A DNA stretch of 64,000 bases from DASVHS01 sp038244815 (GTDB lineage: Bacteria > Acidobacteriota > Thermoanaerobaculia > Gp7-AA8): assembly GCA_038244815.1 (NCBI GenBank), contig JBBRTB010000006.1, positions 124,001-188,000 on the forward strand, written 5' to 3'. Position 1 is the first letter of the stretch. Every line of letters starts with the position of its first letter. Made by a program: the position numbers and the translations under genes. This document shows, one piece after another, positions 24,347 through 32,647 of this stretch. The notes below the pieces were generated by a model. That model ran no database searches. It saw only the letters and a list, made by a program, of their open reading frames with translations, and had not been told where the DNA came from.

Positions 24347-27300
24347 CGCTCGCCGATCAGTCCGCGCGCGACGCCATCGCCCGAGACCTCGACATCAACC
24401 TGATGGTGGAGGCGGCGGCGGGCACCGGGAAGACCACCAGCCTGGTCACGCGCGCGGTGGAGCTCATCCGCACCGGCCGCTGCAAGATCGACACGCTCGC
24501 CGCCATCACGTTCACGGTCAAGGCGGCGGCGCAACTGCGGGAGAGACTGCAGGAGGCGTTGGAGAGGCAGGCCTCGGGCCTCGGGGCTCGGGCCGCGGTT
24601 GAACAAGGTCGAATCGACCGTGCGCTCCATAATCTCGATCGGGCGTTGATCGGCACGACCCACGCGTTTTGTGCGCGGATGCTGCGGGAGCGGCCGGTGG
24701 AGTCGTCGATCGATCCCGATTTCGAGGAGCTCGACGAGACTGAGACGCGGCTGCTCATGGAGGAATTCTGGTCGCGCTGGTTCGAGGCGCAGGCCATCGG
24801 CGGCTCGGAGCAGCTCCGCGCCGTACGTGAGACCGCGGTCAAGCCGTGGCTGCTGCGCAATGCCTTCTTCCGGCTGGTCGACTACGCGGACGTCGAGATC
24901 GTATCGACGCCGTGCGGTCGTCCCGATCTCCGCGCCGCCGTGGACGCCGTCGTGGCATTTCTCGCAAAGTGCGAGCCGTGCTTCCCGACGAGCGGGATGC
25001 GCGTGAAGGAAGACGATTTCGAGAAGATGATGCGCGAGCTCGTCCGCAAGCGCGACACGAAGGACCTCGGCGAGACGCTCGACCAGCTCGAGTTTCTCGA
25101 GGCCGGCGATCACGCTTCGAGAAAACCGACGCAGAAGAACTGGCCAGACGGCAAGCATGCCAAGCAGCTCGGCATCGAATACTCCGATATCGTCAGGAAC
25201 CTCGTGCGCCCCACGCTGCGGCGGTGGCGCGAGTACGTGCACTGCGTGGTGATCGACTTTCTCTCTCCGGCCGTGAAAGCGTTCGAGGAGGAGCGGCTGC
25301 GCAACGGCACGCTCACGTTCAACGACCTCCTGCTGCGGGCGCGCGATCTCCTGCGGGACCATCCTGGAGTGCGCCGCTATTTCCAGCGCCGCTTCACGCA
25401 CGTCCTCGTCGACGAGTTTCAGGACACCGATCCCATCCAGGCCGAGGTGCTGTTCTATCTGACCGGAGAGGAAGTCGAGGAGAGGAACTGGCGCAGGCTG
25501 ACACCGCGTCCGGGCTCGCTTTTTATCGTCGGCGATCCCAAGCAGTCGATCTATCGCTTCCGGCGGGCGGACATCACCACGTACCTGACGGTGAAAGAGC
25601 GCATCGAAAAGACGCACGGAAGAGTGGAGATCCTCACCGCGAATTTCCGGTCGGTTGGCCCGCTCTGCGCGTTCGTCAATGAGACATTTCCGCGGCTCTT
25701 TCTCGAGGACGATGTCAGTAAGGGGCGTCAGGCCCGACACATCGACCTCGACGCGCAGTCGGAAGGGGTGGCGCATTGCGGCGTGTACGCGCTGGAGATC
25801 GCAGACGGACGCTACGAGGGCGTCGCGGAAGAGGAAGCGCGTCGTGTCGCCCAGTGGATCCGCCGGGCCGTCCAGTCGGGACTGATCGTCGACGACGGCG
25901 GCGAGCAGCGTCCCGCTCAATACGGCGACTTCCTTCTGATCAGCGAGCGCAAGGCCCGGCTCTCCGCGTATGCAAGGGCGCTGGAAGAGGAGGGGATTCG
26001 CTTCGAGGTGACGGGCGGCGAGGCCTTCGCGAAATCGGAAGAGCTGCGTGACGTGCTGCCGCTCCTGCGCGCGGTTGCCGATCCCGACGACGCCATCGCT
26101 CTGGCCGCGTTCCTGCGCGGGCCTTTCTGCGGCGCCTCGGACGATGCGCTCTATCGCTTCGTGAAGCTCGGCGGAAAGTTCGCGGCATATCGCGAGATCC
26201 CGGAGGGTGCCGATCCCGCCATCGTGGCCGGCCTGGGCATCGTGAAAGAGAGTCTCGGTTTCGCGCGCGACCTTCCCGCGGCAGCAGCGATCGCGCGGAT
26301 CTTCGACCGCCTCGGCCTCACCGCCTTCGCGGCCACCCGCGAGCAGGGCGGCACGCGGGCGGGCAACACGCTCCTGGCGCTGGCGCTGGCACGGCGAGAA
26401 TCTGCTTCGGGGTCGGGATTCGCGCGCATCGTCGACCGCCTCGGCGATCTGCTCGAGAGCGACGCGCGCGTTGAAGAGATGAACGTCGATCCGGCGGCGG
26501 AGAATGTCGTGCGGCTCATGAACCTGCATCAGGTGAAAGGTCTCGAAGCGCCGGTGGTGTTCCTCATCGATCCCGCGGAGTCGTTCGAGCACGAGCCCGA
26601 CATCTTCGTCGACCGGAGCGGCGAGGTCTCACGCGGATACGTGGCCATCCGCGAAAGGAAGCGCGACATCGCTCTGCCCGAGAACTGGGACGCTCTGGCC
26701 GCGGAGGAGAGCGCATTCCAGCGGGCCGAGCACAACCGCCTCCTCTATGTCGCCGCTACGCGGGCGAAAAGCATTCTGGTTGCCGGCGTACGCATCAAAC
26801 AGGGTCAGAGGAGGGGTGTGTGGTCGGTGCTGGCGGGGAGCGCGAAGCCGATCTTCGATGTCGGACAGTCGGAGCGCGGCGCGGCGGCGGTGGGGGAGGG
26901 CTCGGGATTCGAGGCGGCGCGCGTCGAGATCGAGCGGCGCCGCGAAGTGGCCAGGCATGCGTCGTATTCGGTGCTGCCGATCACGAAGATCGCGCACGGC
27001 TCACACGAAGAGCTCGTCCGCGCCGAGGAAGGCCTCGGCAAGGGAACCTCGTGGGGCCGCGTCCTGCACCGCCTGTTCGAGGGCATGCTGCGCAACGACG
27101 CTCTCGACATCCGGAGGTTCGCCGCGAACCTGCTCAAGGACGAGGAGCGTGACGCGGTCGAGCTCGAAGAGGTCATCCGCGTCGTCGAGGCGGTGCAGCA
27201 GTCCGATCTCTGGCGCCGCGCGAAGTCCGCGGACGAGCGCTACGTCGAGGTGCCGTTCGCGCTCCAGGTGCCGCGGCGCGAAGCGGGAATCGACGAGGAC

Positions 27301-27525
27301 GGCGCTACGCTGCTGCATGGCACGATCGACCTCGTCTTCCGGGAGCGCGGCCAGTGGTTCGTCGTCGATTACAAGTCGGACGCGACGAAGAACCGCCTTG
27401 ATGCGCTCGTGCGGTACTACACGCCGCAGGTCGAGCATTACGCGCGGTTCTGGCAGCGCCTGACCGGCGTTCCGACCCGCGCTGGGCTGTTCTTCGTCGA
27501 TGGATGCATCGAGAGCTGGACTTGA
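24343..27525 (+). CDS. addA: AddA-like UvrD/Rep-family helicase with C-terminal RecB-type nuclease
   Basis: The 1060-residue protein has Walker A EAAAGTGKTTSLVTRA at about residue 25, motif II VDEFQDTDPIQ, motif III-like IVGDPKQSIYRFRRAD and motif V/VI features (LMNLHQVKGLEAPVVFL, RLLYVAATRAK is read as NRLLYVAATRAK). The C-terminal nuclease has HGTIDLVFRERGQWFVVDYK. It should unwind and degrade double-strand ends with AddB. The ATG at 24343 overlaps the addB stop. A 29-bp heptamer-type repeat is embedded in frame near residue 76-86 and encodes ASGLGARAAV, with no counterpart expected in the family. Confidence 0.88.
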   Translation: MTLADQSARDAIARDLDINLMVEAAAGTGKTTSLVTRAVELIRTGRCKIDTLAAITFTVKAAAQLRERLQEALERQASGLGARAAVEQGRIDRALHNLDRALIGTTHAFCARMLRERPVESSIDPDFEELDETETRLLMEEFWSRWFEAQAIGGSEQLRAVRETAVKPWLLRNAFFRLVDYADVEIVSTPCGRPDLRAAVDAVVAFLAKCEPCFPTSGMRVKEDDFEKMMRELVRKRDTKDLGETLDQLEFLEAGDHASRKPTQKNWPDGKHAKQLGIEYSDIVRNLVRPTLRRWREYVHCVVIDFLSPAVKAFEEERLRNGTLTFNDLLLRARDLLRDHPGVRRYFQRRFTHVLVDEFQDTDPIQAEVLFYLTGEEVEERNWRRLTPRPGSLFIVGDPKQSIYRFRRADITTYLTVKERIEKTHGRVEILTANFRSVGPLCAFVNETFPRLFLEDDVSKGRQARHIDLDAQSEGVAHCGVYALEIADGRYEGVAEEEARRVAQWIRRAVQSGLIVDDGGEQRPAQYGDFLLISERKARLSAYARALEEEGIRFEVTGGEAFAKSEELRDVLPLLRAVADPDDAIALAAFLRGPFCGASDDALYRFVKLGGKFAAYREIPEGADPAIVAGLGIVKESLGFARDLPAAAAIARIFDRLGLTAFAATREQGGTRAGNTLLALALARRESASGSGFARIVDRLGDLLESDARVEEMNVDPAAENVVRLMNLHQVKGLEAPVVFLIDPAESFEHEPDIFVDRSGEVSRGYVAIRERKRDIALPENWDALAAEESAFQRAEHNRLLYVAATRAKSILVAGVRIKQGQRRGVWSVLAGSAKPIFDVGQSERGAAAVGEGSGFEAARVEIERRREVARHASYSVLPITKIAHGSHEELVRAEEGLGKGTSWGRVLHRLFEGMLRNDALDIRRFAANLLKDEERDAVELEEVIRVVEAVQQSDLWRRAKSADERYVEVPFALQVPRREAGIDEDGATLLHGTIDLVFRERGQWFVVDYKSDATKNRLDALVRYYTPQVEHYARFWQRLTGVPTRAGLFFVDGCIESWT
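24571..24599 (+). repeat. 29-bp heptamer-type repeat inside addA
   Basis: The unit (gcctcgg repeated three times with changes, then gccgcggt) matches 27762-region sequence at 27783-27811 in 27 of 29 bases. In both genes it is read in the same frame as ASGLGxRAAV. Confidence 0.75.
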
Positions 27526-27542
27526 TACCCTGTCTCCCAGCA

Positions 27543-27752
27543 ATGCCCGAGGCCAAGGTCCAGTGCTTCAGTTGCAGCTCGATTCTCATGTCGGACATAT
27601 CGATTCTCGAGAATCGCGAGCCGTTCGAGTGCCGTTTCTGCGGTGAAGACCTCCGCCCCTCGCATGTCGATGCCGGGTGCGGATTCTGCCGGGGCACCGG
27701 CTTCGCCACGGTGAGTGATGTCGTCTGGATCTGTCTCGGATCGGAGGAGTAA
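27543..27752 (+). CDS. Small zinc-binding protein with a DnaJ-like CxxCxGxG motif
   Basis: The 69-residue protein carries three CxxC pairs: CFSC near the start, CRFC in the middle and CGFCRGTGF. The last matches the CxxCxGxG zinc motif of DnaJ. A further Cys lies near the end. It probably binds one or two zinc ions. The ATG at 27543 follows addA by 17 bp and is preferred; an earlier ATG at 27504 would overlap addA. The linkage to addAB suggests, but does not show, a role in the same process. Confidence 0.65.
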   Translation: MPEAKVQCFSCSSILMSDISILENREPFECRFCGEDLRPSHVDAGCGFCRGTGFATVSDVVWICLGSEE

Positions 27753-27755
27753 GCA

Positions 27756-29300
27756 ATGAGAGTGATGAATGTGCGTGACGAAGCCTCAGGCCTCGGGACT
27801 CGGGCCGCGGTGACCCTCGTGTTTGCGCTACTGGCAGTCATGGCGGTGCCTCTTGGCGCGCAGACAGGCGCCGGCGACGTCGCATTCGCGAACTCCGGAG
27901 CGCCGGCAGCGCAGGAGTCGTTTCTGCACGGGCTGGCCCTCCTGCACGACTTCGAGTACGAAGACGCCGCCACGCAATTCCGGGCCGCCCAGAAGATCGA
28001 TCCCGGCTTCGCCATGGCCTACTGGGGCGAGGCCATGACGCACAACCATCCGCTGTGGCTGCAGCAGGACCGCGACGCGGCGCGCGCGGTGCTCGCTCGC
28101 GCTCCCCAGGCCAAGACGCAGCGTGAGCGCGACTACATGCACGCGGTCGAGGTCCTCTACGGCGACGGCACGAAGGAAGAGCGGGACGCGAAGTACTCCG
28201 CGGCCATGGCTTCGGTGCACGAGAAGTATCCGGACGACGTCGACGCCACGGCGTTCTACGCGCTCTCGATCCTGGGGACGCGCGCGCACCATCGCGACTT
28301 CGCGACCTACATGCGCGCGGCCGCTTTGCTCGAGGAAGTCTTTCCGACGCATCAGCATCATCCCGGCGTGCTGCACTACCTGATTCACTCGTACGACGAT
28401 CCGGTGCACGCGCCGCTGGGCATCCGCGCCGCGCGCCTCTACGGAAGCGTGGCCCCGAACGCCGCGCACGCCCTGCACATGACCTCGCACATCTACATCG
28501 CCCTCGGCATGTGGGGCGAAGTCATCGCCGCGAACCGCCGCGCCATCGCCGTCGCGGAGCGCAAACACGACATGCCGTGCGGTCACTACCCGACGTGGCT
28601 CGAGTACGCCTACCTGCAGGAGAAGCGATTCGACGAGGCGCGGAAGATGCTCGACCGCTGCGTCGCCGCGGGTCAGAGCAATCGGTCGAAAGAGAGCGCC
28701 GTGGAGATGCGCGTTCTCTATCTGACCAGCGGCGGCACGCTCGATCCGGCCACGGTTCCGGAGGCCGCGAGTGCGGATGACAAGTTCACATTTGCGTACG
28801 GCGAGGCCATCGCCGCGGCGCAACGCGGTGACAAGGCCGCGCTCGACGACGCATCGGCGCGTTTGCACGCGCTGGCCAAAGAGCTTGGCGGCGCCCACGA
28901 GCATGCATCGATGGTGATGATGCAGGCTGCTACCGCCGAGCGGCCGGCCATCGTGCTCGAGCAGGTCGAGGCGTTGCAGCTCGCCGCGAACGGGAAGCAG
29001 GATGAGGCCATCGCTCTCCTGGAGAAAGCAGCCGCCGCGGAACAGGCCATGGCCTTCGAGTTCGGTCCGCCGGCCGTCGAGAAGCCGAGCTTCGAGCTCC
29101 TCGGCGATCAGCTCATGGCCGCTGGACGCGCCGCCGACGCGGAGACGGCGTATCGCACGGCGCTCGAGCACACGCCTGGCCGCTCACGAACGCTCGAGGG
29201 ACTGCTGGCCGCGCAGAAGAAGCTCGGCAAGACCGAGGAAGCGGCGCGCACCGCGGAGCTCCTGGAACGGTATCAACCGCGTCATTCCGAGCCGCGTTAG
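27756..29300 (+). CDS. Exported TPR-repeat protein
   Basis: The 514-residue protein starts 3 bp after the zinc protein gene, with a GGAGTAAG ribosome-binding sequence. The N-terminus has an extended n-region, a hydrophobic core (TLVFALLAVMAVPLGAQ) and a likely cleavage after GAQ. TPR-like helices follow, such as FLHGLALLHDFEYEDAATQF and FAMAYWGEAMTHNHPLW, the start typical of a family of periplasmic TPR proteins. Residues EASGLGTRAA in the n-region are encoded by a heptamer repeat. The last codons (RHSEPR) and the stop are encoded by a dispersed repeat at 29273. Function unknown. Confidence 0.78.
   Translation: MRVMNVRDEASGLGTRAAVTLVFALLAVMAVPLGAQTGAGDVAFANSGAPAAQESFLHGLALLHDFEYEDAATQFRAAQKIDPGFAMAYWGEAMTHNHPLWLQQDRDAARAVLARAPQAKTQRERDYMHAVEVLYGDGTKEERDAKYSAAMASVHEKYPDDVDATAFYALSILGTRAHHRDFATYMRAAALLEEVFPTHQHHPGVLHYLIHSYDDPVHAPLGIRAARLYGSVAPNAAHALHMTSHIYIALGMWGEVIAANRRAIAVAERKHDMPCGHYPTWLEYAYLQEKRFDEARKMLDRCVAAGQSNRSKESAVEMRVLYLTSGGTLDPATVPEAASADDKFTFAYGEAIAAAQRGDKAALDDASARLHALAKELGGAHEHASMVMMQAATAERPAIVLEQVEALQLAANGKQDEAIALLEKAAAAEQAMAFEFGPPAVEKPSFELLGDQLMAAGRAADAETAYRTALEHTPGRSRTLEGLLAAQKKLGKTEEAARTAELLERYQPRHSEPR
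27783..27811 (+). repeat. 29-bp heptamer-type repeat inside the TPR gene
   Basis: This matches the repeat in addA (24571-24599) with two mismatches and is read in the same frame, in the part before the hydrophobic core of the signal sequence. Confidence 0.75.
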
Positions 29301-29324
29301 ACGGCGAGGAATCCGGGCGGTGGC
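29273..29324 (+). repeat. Dispersed repeat, copy 1
   Basis: A 52-bp unit (core cgtcattccgagccgcg, then agacggcgaggaatc and gggcggtgg). It covers the last codons and stop of the TPR gene. A second direct copy lies at 29366-29417 and an inverted copy at 29463-29508. Confidence 0.8.
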
Positions 29325-29331
29325 CCAAGCC

Positions 29332-29362
29332 AGGCCTCGGGCCTCAGGCCTCAGGCCTCGGA
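29332..29362. repeat. Heptamer tandem repeat (gcctcgg/gcctcag)
   Basis: Four 7-bp units lie between dispersed repeat copies 1 and 2, 30 bp after the TPR stop. Confidence 0.75.
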
Positions 29363-29365
29363 TTG

Positions 29366-29417
29366 TCAACCCCGTCATTCCGAGCCGCGACAGACGGCGA
29401 GGAATCTGGGCGGTGGC
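29366..29417 (+). repeat. Dispersed repeat, copy 2
   Basis: A direct copy of the 29273 unit with only a few mismatches. Confidence 0.8.
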
Positions 29418-29462
29418 GCGTTCGGCCGCGCTCCCCAACCCGAGGGCTGCGTGGCCCGGGGA

Positions 29463-29508
29463 CCACCGCCCAGATTCCTCGCCGTCTATTGCGGCTCGGA
29501 ATGACGGG
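29463..29508 (-). repeat. Dispersed repeat, copy 3, inverted
   Basis: A reverse-complement copy of the same unit over 46 bp. With copy 2 it could form a long hairpin with a 45-nt loop. Beyond it, up to 30166, I see only a decayed gene and no intact coding sequence. Confidence 0.8.
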
Positions 29509-29541
29509 GATCTTCATCGTGGTTTCCGAAGGCTTTTCCGC

Positions 29542-30081
29542 TCAGCGTCTTTCGTGGTGCCGAGGTCCTGGAAGATCGTGACCCAATCGGAGACGATCGA
29601 GGGATCGACGGACGAGTGAGTGCCGAACGCGAACGCCTTGACGGAATCTTCTGTTTGATCTGAGCTCGCGTGAAACCTCCGGGGCGATTCGCGCGGAATT
29701 CTCGTTCAGCAGATTTTCAAGGAGCTCGCCGCCGACTGCCGCGATCTCCTCCGGCACATCGGTCTGCTCGAGCGTGTCGATGATGAGCCGCAGGCACTGT
29801 GCCGGCTGGTCTGTACAGAATCTGGCGACTTCGTCTGGCGGGACGGCGCGGTTGTTTCGAGCGCGAGCTCGGATGGTGTGCGCGATACAGGCCCGAGGCC
29901 GGATCGTTATCCTGTAACAAATGGTCCACCGACAGAAGCGCGGCTTGCGCTCGCCACCCTGGAAGTCTTCCCACAGAACTCAGGCCGAGCCGAGGATCTC
30001 CAGAGGATTGACGGAGGTGGAGGGGAGGCTGCCTTCGAGAAGGACGACGACTGCTTCGAGTGGCCGGTTGCCGGTGCTCAT
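29542..30081 (-). pseudogene. Decayed gene with DUF6869-like helical segment
   Basis: Reading from an ATG at 30081, one frame runs for 180 codons but is broken by an in-frame TGA at 29980-29982. After the TGA it encodes PPDEVARFCTDQPAQCLRLI and a helical run LLENLLNENSARIAPEVSRE ending near RSNRRFRQ, which resembles DUF6869-type proteins. The final 30 or so residues are basic and unlike the rest. The family call is by pattern only. Loss of function is inferred from the stop and from the odd ends. Confidence 0.4.
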
Positions 30082-30166
30082 GGCTGAATCAGCTATGTAG
30101 AACGGCATATCTGCCACTAGCGTGCAAGCCCGGCGGGACGCATCTTGTGCGCGAAGGAGAACCAGC

Positions 30167-30472
30167 ATGAACAAATACGTCATCGAACGCGAGATTCCGG
30201 GAGTCGGCGGAAACACGGCCGAAGGCTTCTGCAAGGCCACGGAGCAATCGAACAAGGCACTCGATCCGCTGAAAGGGATCCAGTGGATCCAGTCCTATGT
30301 CACCGCCGACAAGCTGTTCTGCGTCTATCTGGCGGACGACGAGAGCGTCATCCGCGAGCACGCCCGGACCAGTGGCTTTCCGGCCACGAAAATCCATCAG
30401 GTCAGGACGATCCTCGATCCGACGAGCGCGAACGCATCCGCTGACCTGCAACTGTCCAAGATGAAATCGTGA
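30167..30472 (+). CDS. DUF4242-type small protein
   Basis: The 101-residue protein begins MNKYVIEREIPGVG and includes LKGIQWIQSYVTADKLFCVY, YLADDESVIREHARTSGFPA, the pattern of DUF4242 (SCO4226-like) ferredoxin-fold proteins. Some members bind nickel. An AAGGAGA sequence lies just upstream of the ATG and fixes the start. No operon partner is clear. Confidence 0.82.
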   Translation: MNKYVIEREIPGVGGNTAEGFCKATEQSNKALDPLKGIQWIQSYVTADKLFCVYLADDESVIREHARTSGFPATKIHQVRTILDPTSANASADLQLSKMKS

Positions 30473-30483
30473 CTGGGTTGACG

Positions 30484-30489
30484 TAGGCT
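30484..30489 (+). promoter_or_regulatory. -10-like hexamer TAGGCT before a membrane protein gene
   Basis: TAGGCT ends 6 nt before an ATC codon at 30496 that would begin the open hydrophobic frame. This matches the spacing found before many start codons in the window. Confidence 0.3.
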
Positions 30490-30495
30490 AACGTC

Positions 30496-30861
30496 ATCTC
30501 GAAAGCGATCCTCACCGCCGCGGCGGTTACGTTCCTTCTGTCCGGCGTCGCGTTGCTGTTCGCGCCGCCGGCAGAATCTCCCCTGATCGGACAGGCGCTC
30601 GGCGCCGCGCTGCTCGGGCTGGGCTCGAGCGACTGGATCGCCCGTGCTTCGCCCGCCGGCGGCATCTACGGGCGAGCCGTAGTCATCGGAAACACCACGA
30701 CATTCGTCGTGGCGTCGCTCACCGGCATTCGCGCACTCATCGATCGCCGCGACCTTGTCACGATGATCGGGACCGCCGTGGCACTGTTGTTCGCGTGCCT
30801 CTTCGTGTGGCTGATGATGGTGAGCAAAGGCCTCAAAGCAGCCCCGCCTCCAGCGCCTTGA
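30496..30861 (+). CDS. Four-helix membrane protein with an unusual (ATC?) start
   Basis: The frame encodes four hydrophobic helices: one near the N-terminus (AAVTFLLSGVALLFA), then LIGQALGAALLGLGSS, AVVIGNTTTFVVASLTGI and MIGTAVALLFACLFVWLMMV. The first helix begins before any ATG, GTG or TTG; the first ordinary start is TTG at 30553, which would cut the first helix. The frame opens after a TAG at 30484, and an ATC at 30496 sits 6 nt from a -10-like hexamer. A rare AUC start or a lost ATG are both possible. The 3' end overlaps the convergent regulator gene by 29 bp. No family recognised. Confidence 0.6.
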   Translation: MSKAILTAAAVTFLLSGVALLFAPPAESPLIGQALGAALLGLGSSDWIARASPAGGIYGRAVVIGNTTTFVVASLTGIRALIDRRDLVTMIGTAVALLFACLFVWLMMVSKGLKAAPPPAP

Positions 30862-31474
30862 GCACGGCGCGCGTGCGGTCGCGCACGCCGAACTTCGACA
30901 GGATGTTCGACACGTGATTCTTGATCGTCCCCTCGGCGGTCGTGAGCGCGTGGGCAATCTCCCGGTTGCTGTAGCCGCCGGCCATGAGGCGCACCACTTC
31001 CACCTCGCGCTCGGTCAGCGGGTCGGGTGCGGCGAGACTGTCGAAGCTCGTGCGCAGGCGCTCGCCGGCGCGGAGAAGCCGTTGGGTGATGGCCGGTTGG
31101 AACACGGTCTGGCCGGCGGCGACCGCGCGGATCGCGCTGATGAGTTGCTCGTACGAGACGTCCTTCAGCAGAAACCCAGAGGCGCCGGCGCGAACGCCGT
31201 CGAGCACGATGCCGGCGTCGTCGAACGTCGTCAGGATCAGTGTCGGCGGCAGCGCGTTCTTCTCCGCGAGCTCGCGCAACACATCGAGCCCGCTCTTCTT
31301 CGGCATGCGGATGTCGAGCAGGAGCACACCGACATTTGCGGCCGGGACCAGCCGGATGGCTTCTTCGCCGTCGCCGGCCTCGCCGGCGATCTCGATCTCC
31401 GGCTCGAGGACGAGCAGGGCGCGCAGACCCTGGCGGATGAGCAACTGATCGTCGGCGATGAAGACGCGAATCAC
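30833..31474 (-). CDS. NarL/FixJ-type response regulator
   Basis: The 213-residue protein has a receiver domain with acidic residues ADDQ, phospho-acceptor Asp54 in LLLDIRMPKKSG and the conserved Lys in FLLKDVSYEQL. The C-terminal LuxR-type helix-turn-helix is seen as LTEREVEVVRLMAGGYSNRE and TIKNHVSNILSKFGV. Its start overlaps the stop of the histidine kinase gene as ATGA, so the pair forms one two-component system. Confidence 0.93.
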   Translation of the reverse strand: MIRVFIADDQLLIRQGLRALLVLEPEIEIAGEAGDGEEAIRLVPAANVGVLLLDIRMPKKSGLDVLRELAEKNALPPTLILTTFDDAGIVLDGVRAGASGFLLKDVSYEQLISAIRAVAAGQTVFQPAITQRLLRAGERLRTSFDSLAAPDPLTEREVEVVRLMAGGYSNREIAHALTTAEGTIKNHVSNILSKFGVRDRTRAVLKALEAGLL

Positions 31475-32523
31475 GCCGGCCTCGCGGGCAGGAGCGCCAC
31501 GACCTCGAATCCCAGCCCGGGACGGGCGTCGAGGTGGAGTTGGCCGCCCGCCCCTTCCAGCCGGTCCCGCATCGAGCGGAGGCCGAAGCCCGAGAGCATG
31601 CCCGTCGTTCCGCGTCCGTCGTCTCGGGCGTGAATGCGCACGCTGTCGCCCTGGCGCCGGATCACGATCCAGAGATTCGCCGCCGACGAATGGCGCGCGG
31701 CGTTGGTGACGATCTCCTGCGTGCAGCGCACCACGATGTGGGCGCGCTCCGGATCGTCGATGCGGATGCCCGGCTCGATCTCGAGGTGAATGCGCGGCCG
31801 CGGCAGGTCAGCCACCAGCGAGCCGAGCGCCTGCGCGAGATCGACGCCGGGAAGCGTCTGCATCGTCGCGGCGATCTCGCGGACGTCCGTGAGCAGCGTC
31901 TTCGCCAGAGCCTGCGCGGTCTGCACGTGCTGCCTGGCCTCGCCGTCGCTGCGCTGCACGGCCGCCTCGAGGTTGAGCGACAACGCCGTCAGATGGTGGC
32001 CGAGGACGTCGTGGAGCTCGCGCGAGATGCGCAGGCGCTCGGCGATGCGGCTGCTGTCCGCGAGGATCTCGTTCACCGCCCGCAGCTCCGCGTGCGCCGC
32101 CGCCTCGCGCGCCAGCGCATCGAAGGCGAAGAACGCCAAGAGCTCGAAGCCGAGGTAGGGGGGAGCGAGGAGGATGGCCGGGCGCGGCGCCCAGTGAATG
32201 GAGATGGCGACGCCCATCAGAACCGTCTGCACGACGATCCAAGCGATCGCGGCGCGCCGCGACATCATCCCGCCGAGCTGCATGGCGATGATGACGAGCA
32301 GCGTTCCTTCGAAGCCGTTGCAGAGCAGAAGGACCATGGCCACGACGGCGCCGCTCTGCACGAGCAGCGTCGCGCGCGTGGGGCGGAACGCGAACGCCGC
32401 GCCGAAAAGCAGGTAGGCGATGGCCCACTCGATGAGCACCGCCCGCGAGCTCGCTCCGCTCAGCAGAACGTGCGCGCCGATGACGATCCAGACGATGACG
32501 CCGCCGAGCCGGACGAGCCGCAT
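31471..32523 (-). CDS. Sensor histidine kinase (HisKA_3 type)
   Basis: The 350-residue protein has about five to six N-terminal membrane helices, then HisKA_3 with the phospho-acceptor in ISRELHDVLGHHLTALSLNL and a short ATPase domain (QEIVTNAARHSSA, DDGRGT, GFGLRSMRDRLEGAGG). This is the NarX/DesK-like group that partners NarL-type regulators. The ATG at 32523 is chosen because the first helix starts right after it; an ATG 15 bp upstream is possible. The signal sensed is unknown. Confidence 0.88.
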   Translation of the reverse strand: MRLVRLGGVIVWIVIGAHVLLSGASSRAVLIEWAIAYLLFGAAFAFRPTRATLLVQSGAVVAMVLLLCNGFEGTLLVIIAMQLGGMMSRRAAIAWIVVQTVLMGVAISIHWAPRPAILLAPPYLGFELLAFFAFDALAREAAAHAELRAVNEILADSSRIAERLRISRELHDVLGHHLTALSLNLEAAVQRSDGEARQHVQTAQALAKTLLTDVREIAATMQTLPGVDLAQALGSLVADLPRPRIHLEIEPGIRIDDPERAHIVVRCTQEIVTNAARHSSAANLWIVIRRQGDSVRIHARDDGRGTTGMLSGFGLRSMRDRLEGAGGQLHLDARPGLGFEVVALLPARPA

Positions 32524-32647
32524 GCCGCCATGGTGCATCAATCCACGGACAGGGTGCATATGCCGGAAGTCATGGTCGCGAAGATGCGCCGACCGGCACA
32601 TGCACTCCGGCCGCCGCCCGCCTACCTTGGCGCGAGGAGGAACTCTC

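Noticed and set aside
29980..29982. In-frame TGA as a possible selenocysteine codon
   Set aside because: No SECIS-like hairpin is visible after it, the surrounding residues do not match a selenoprotein family and the gene ends look decayed.
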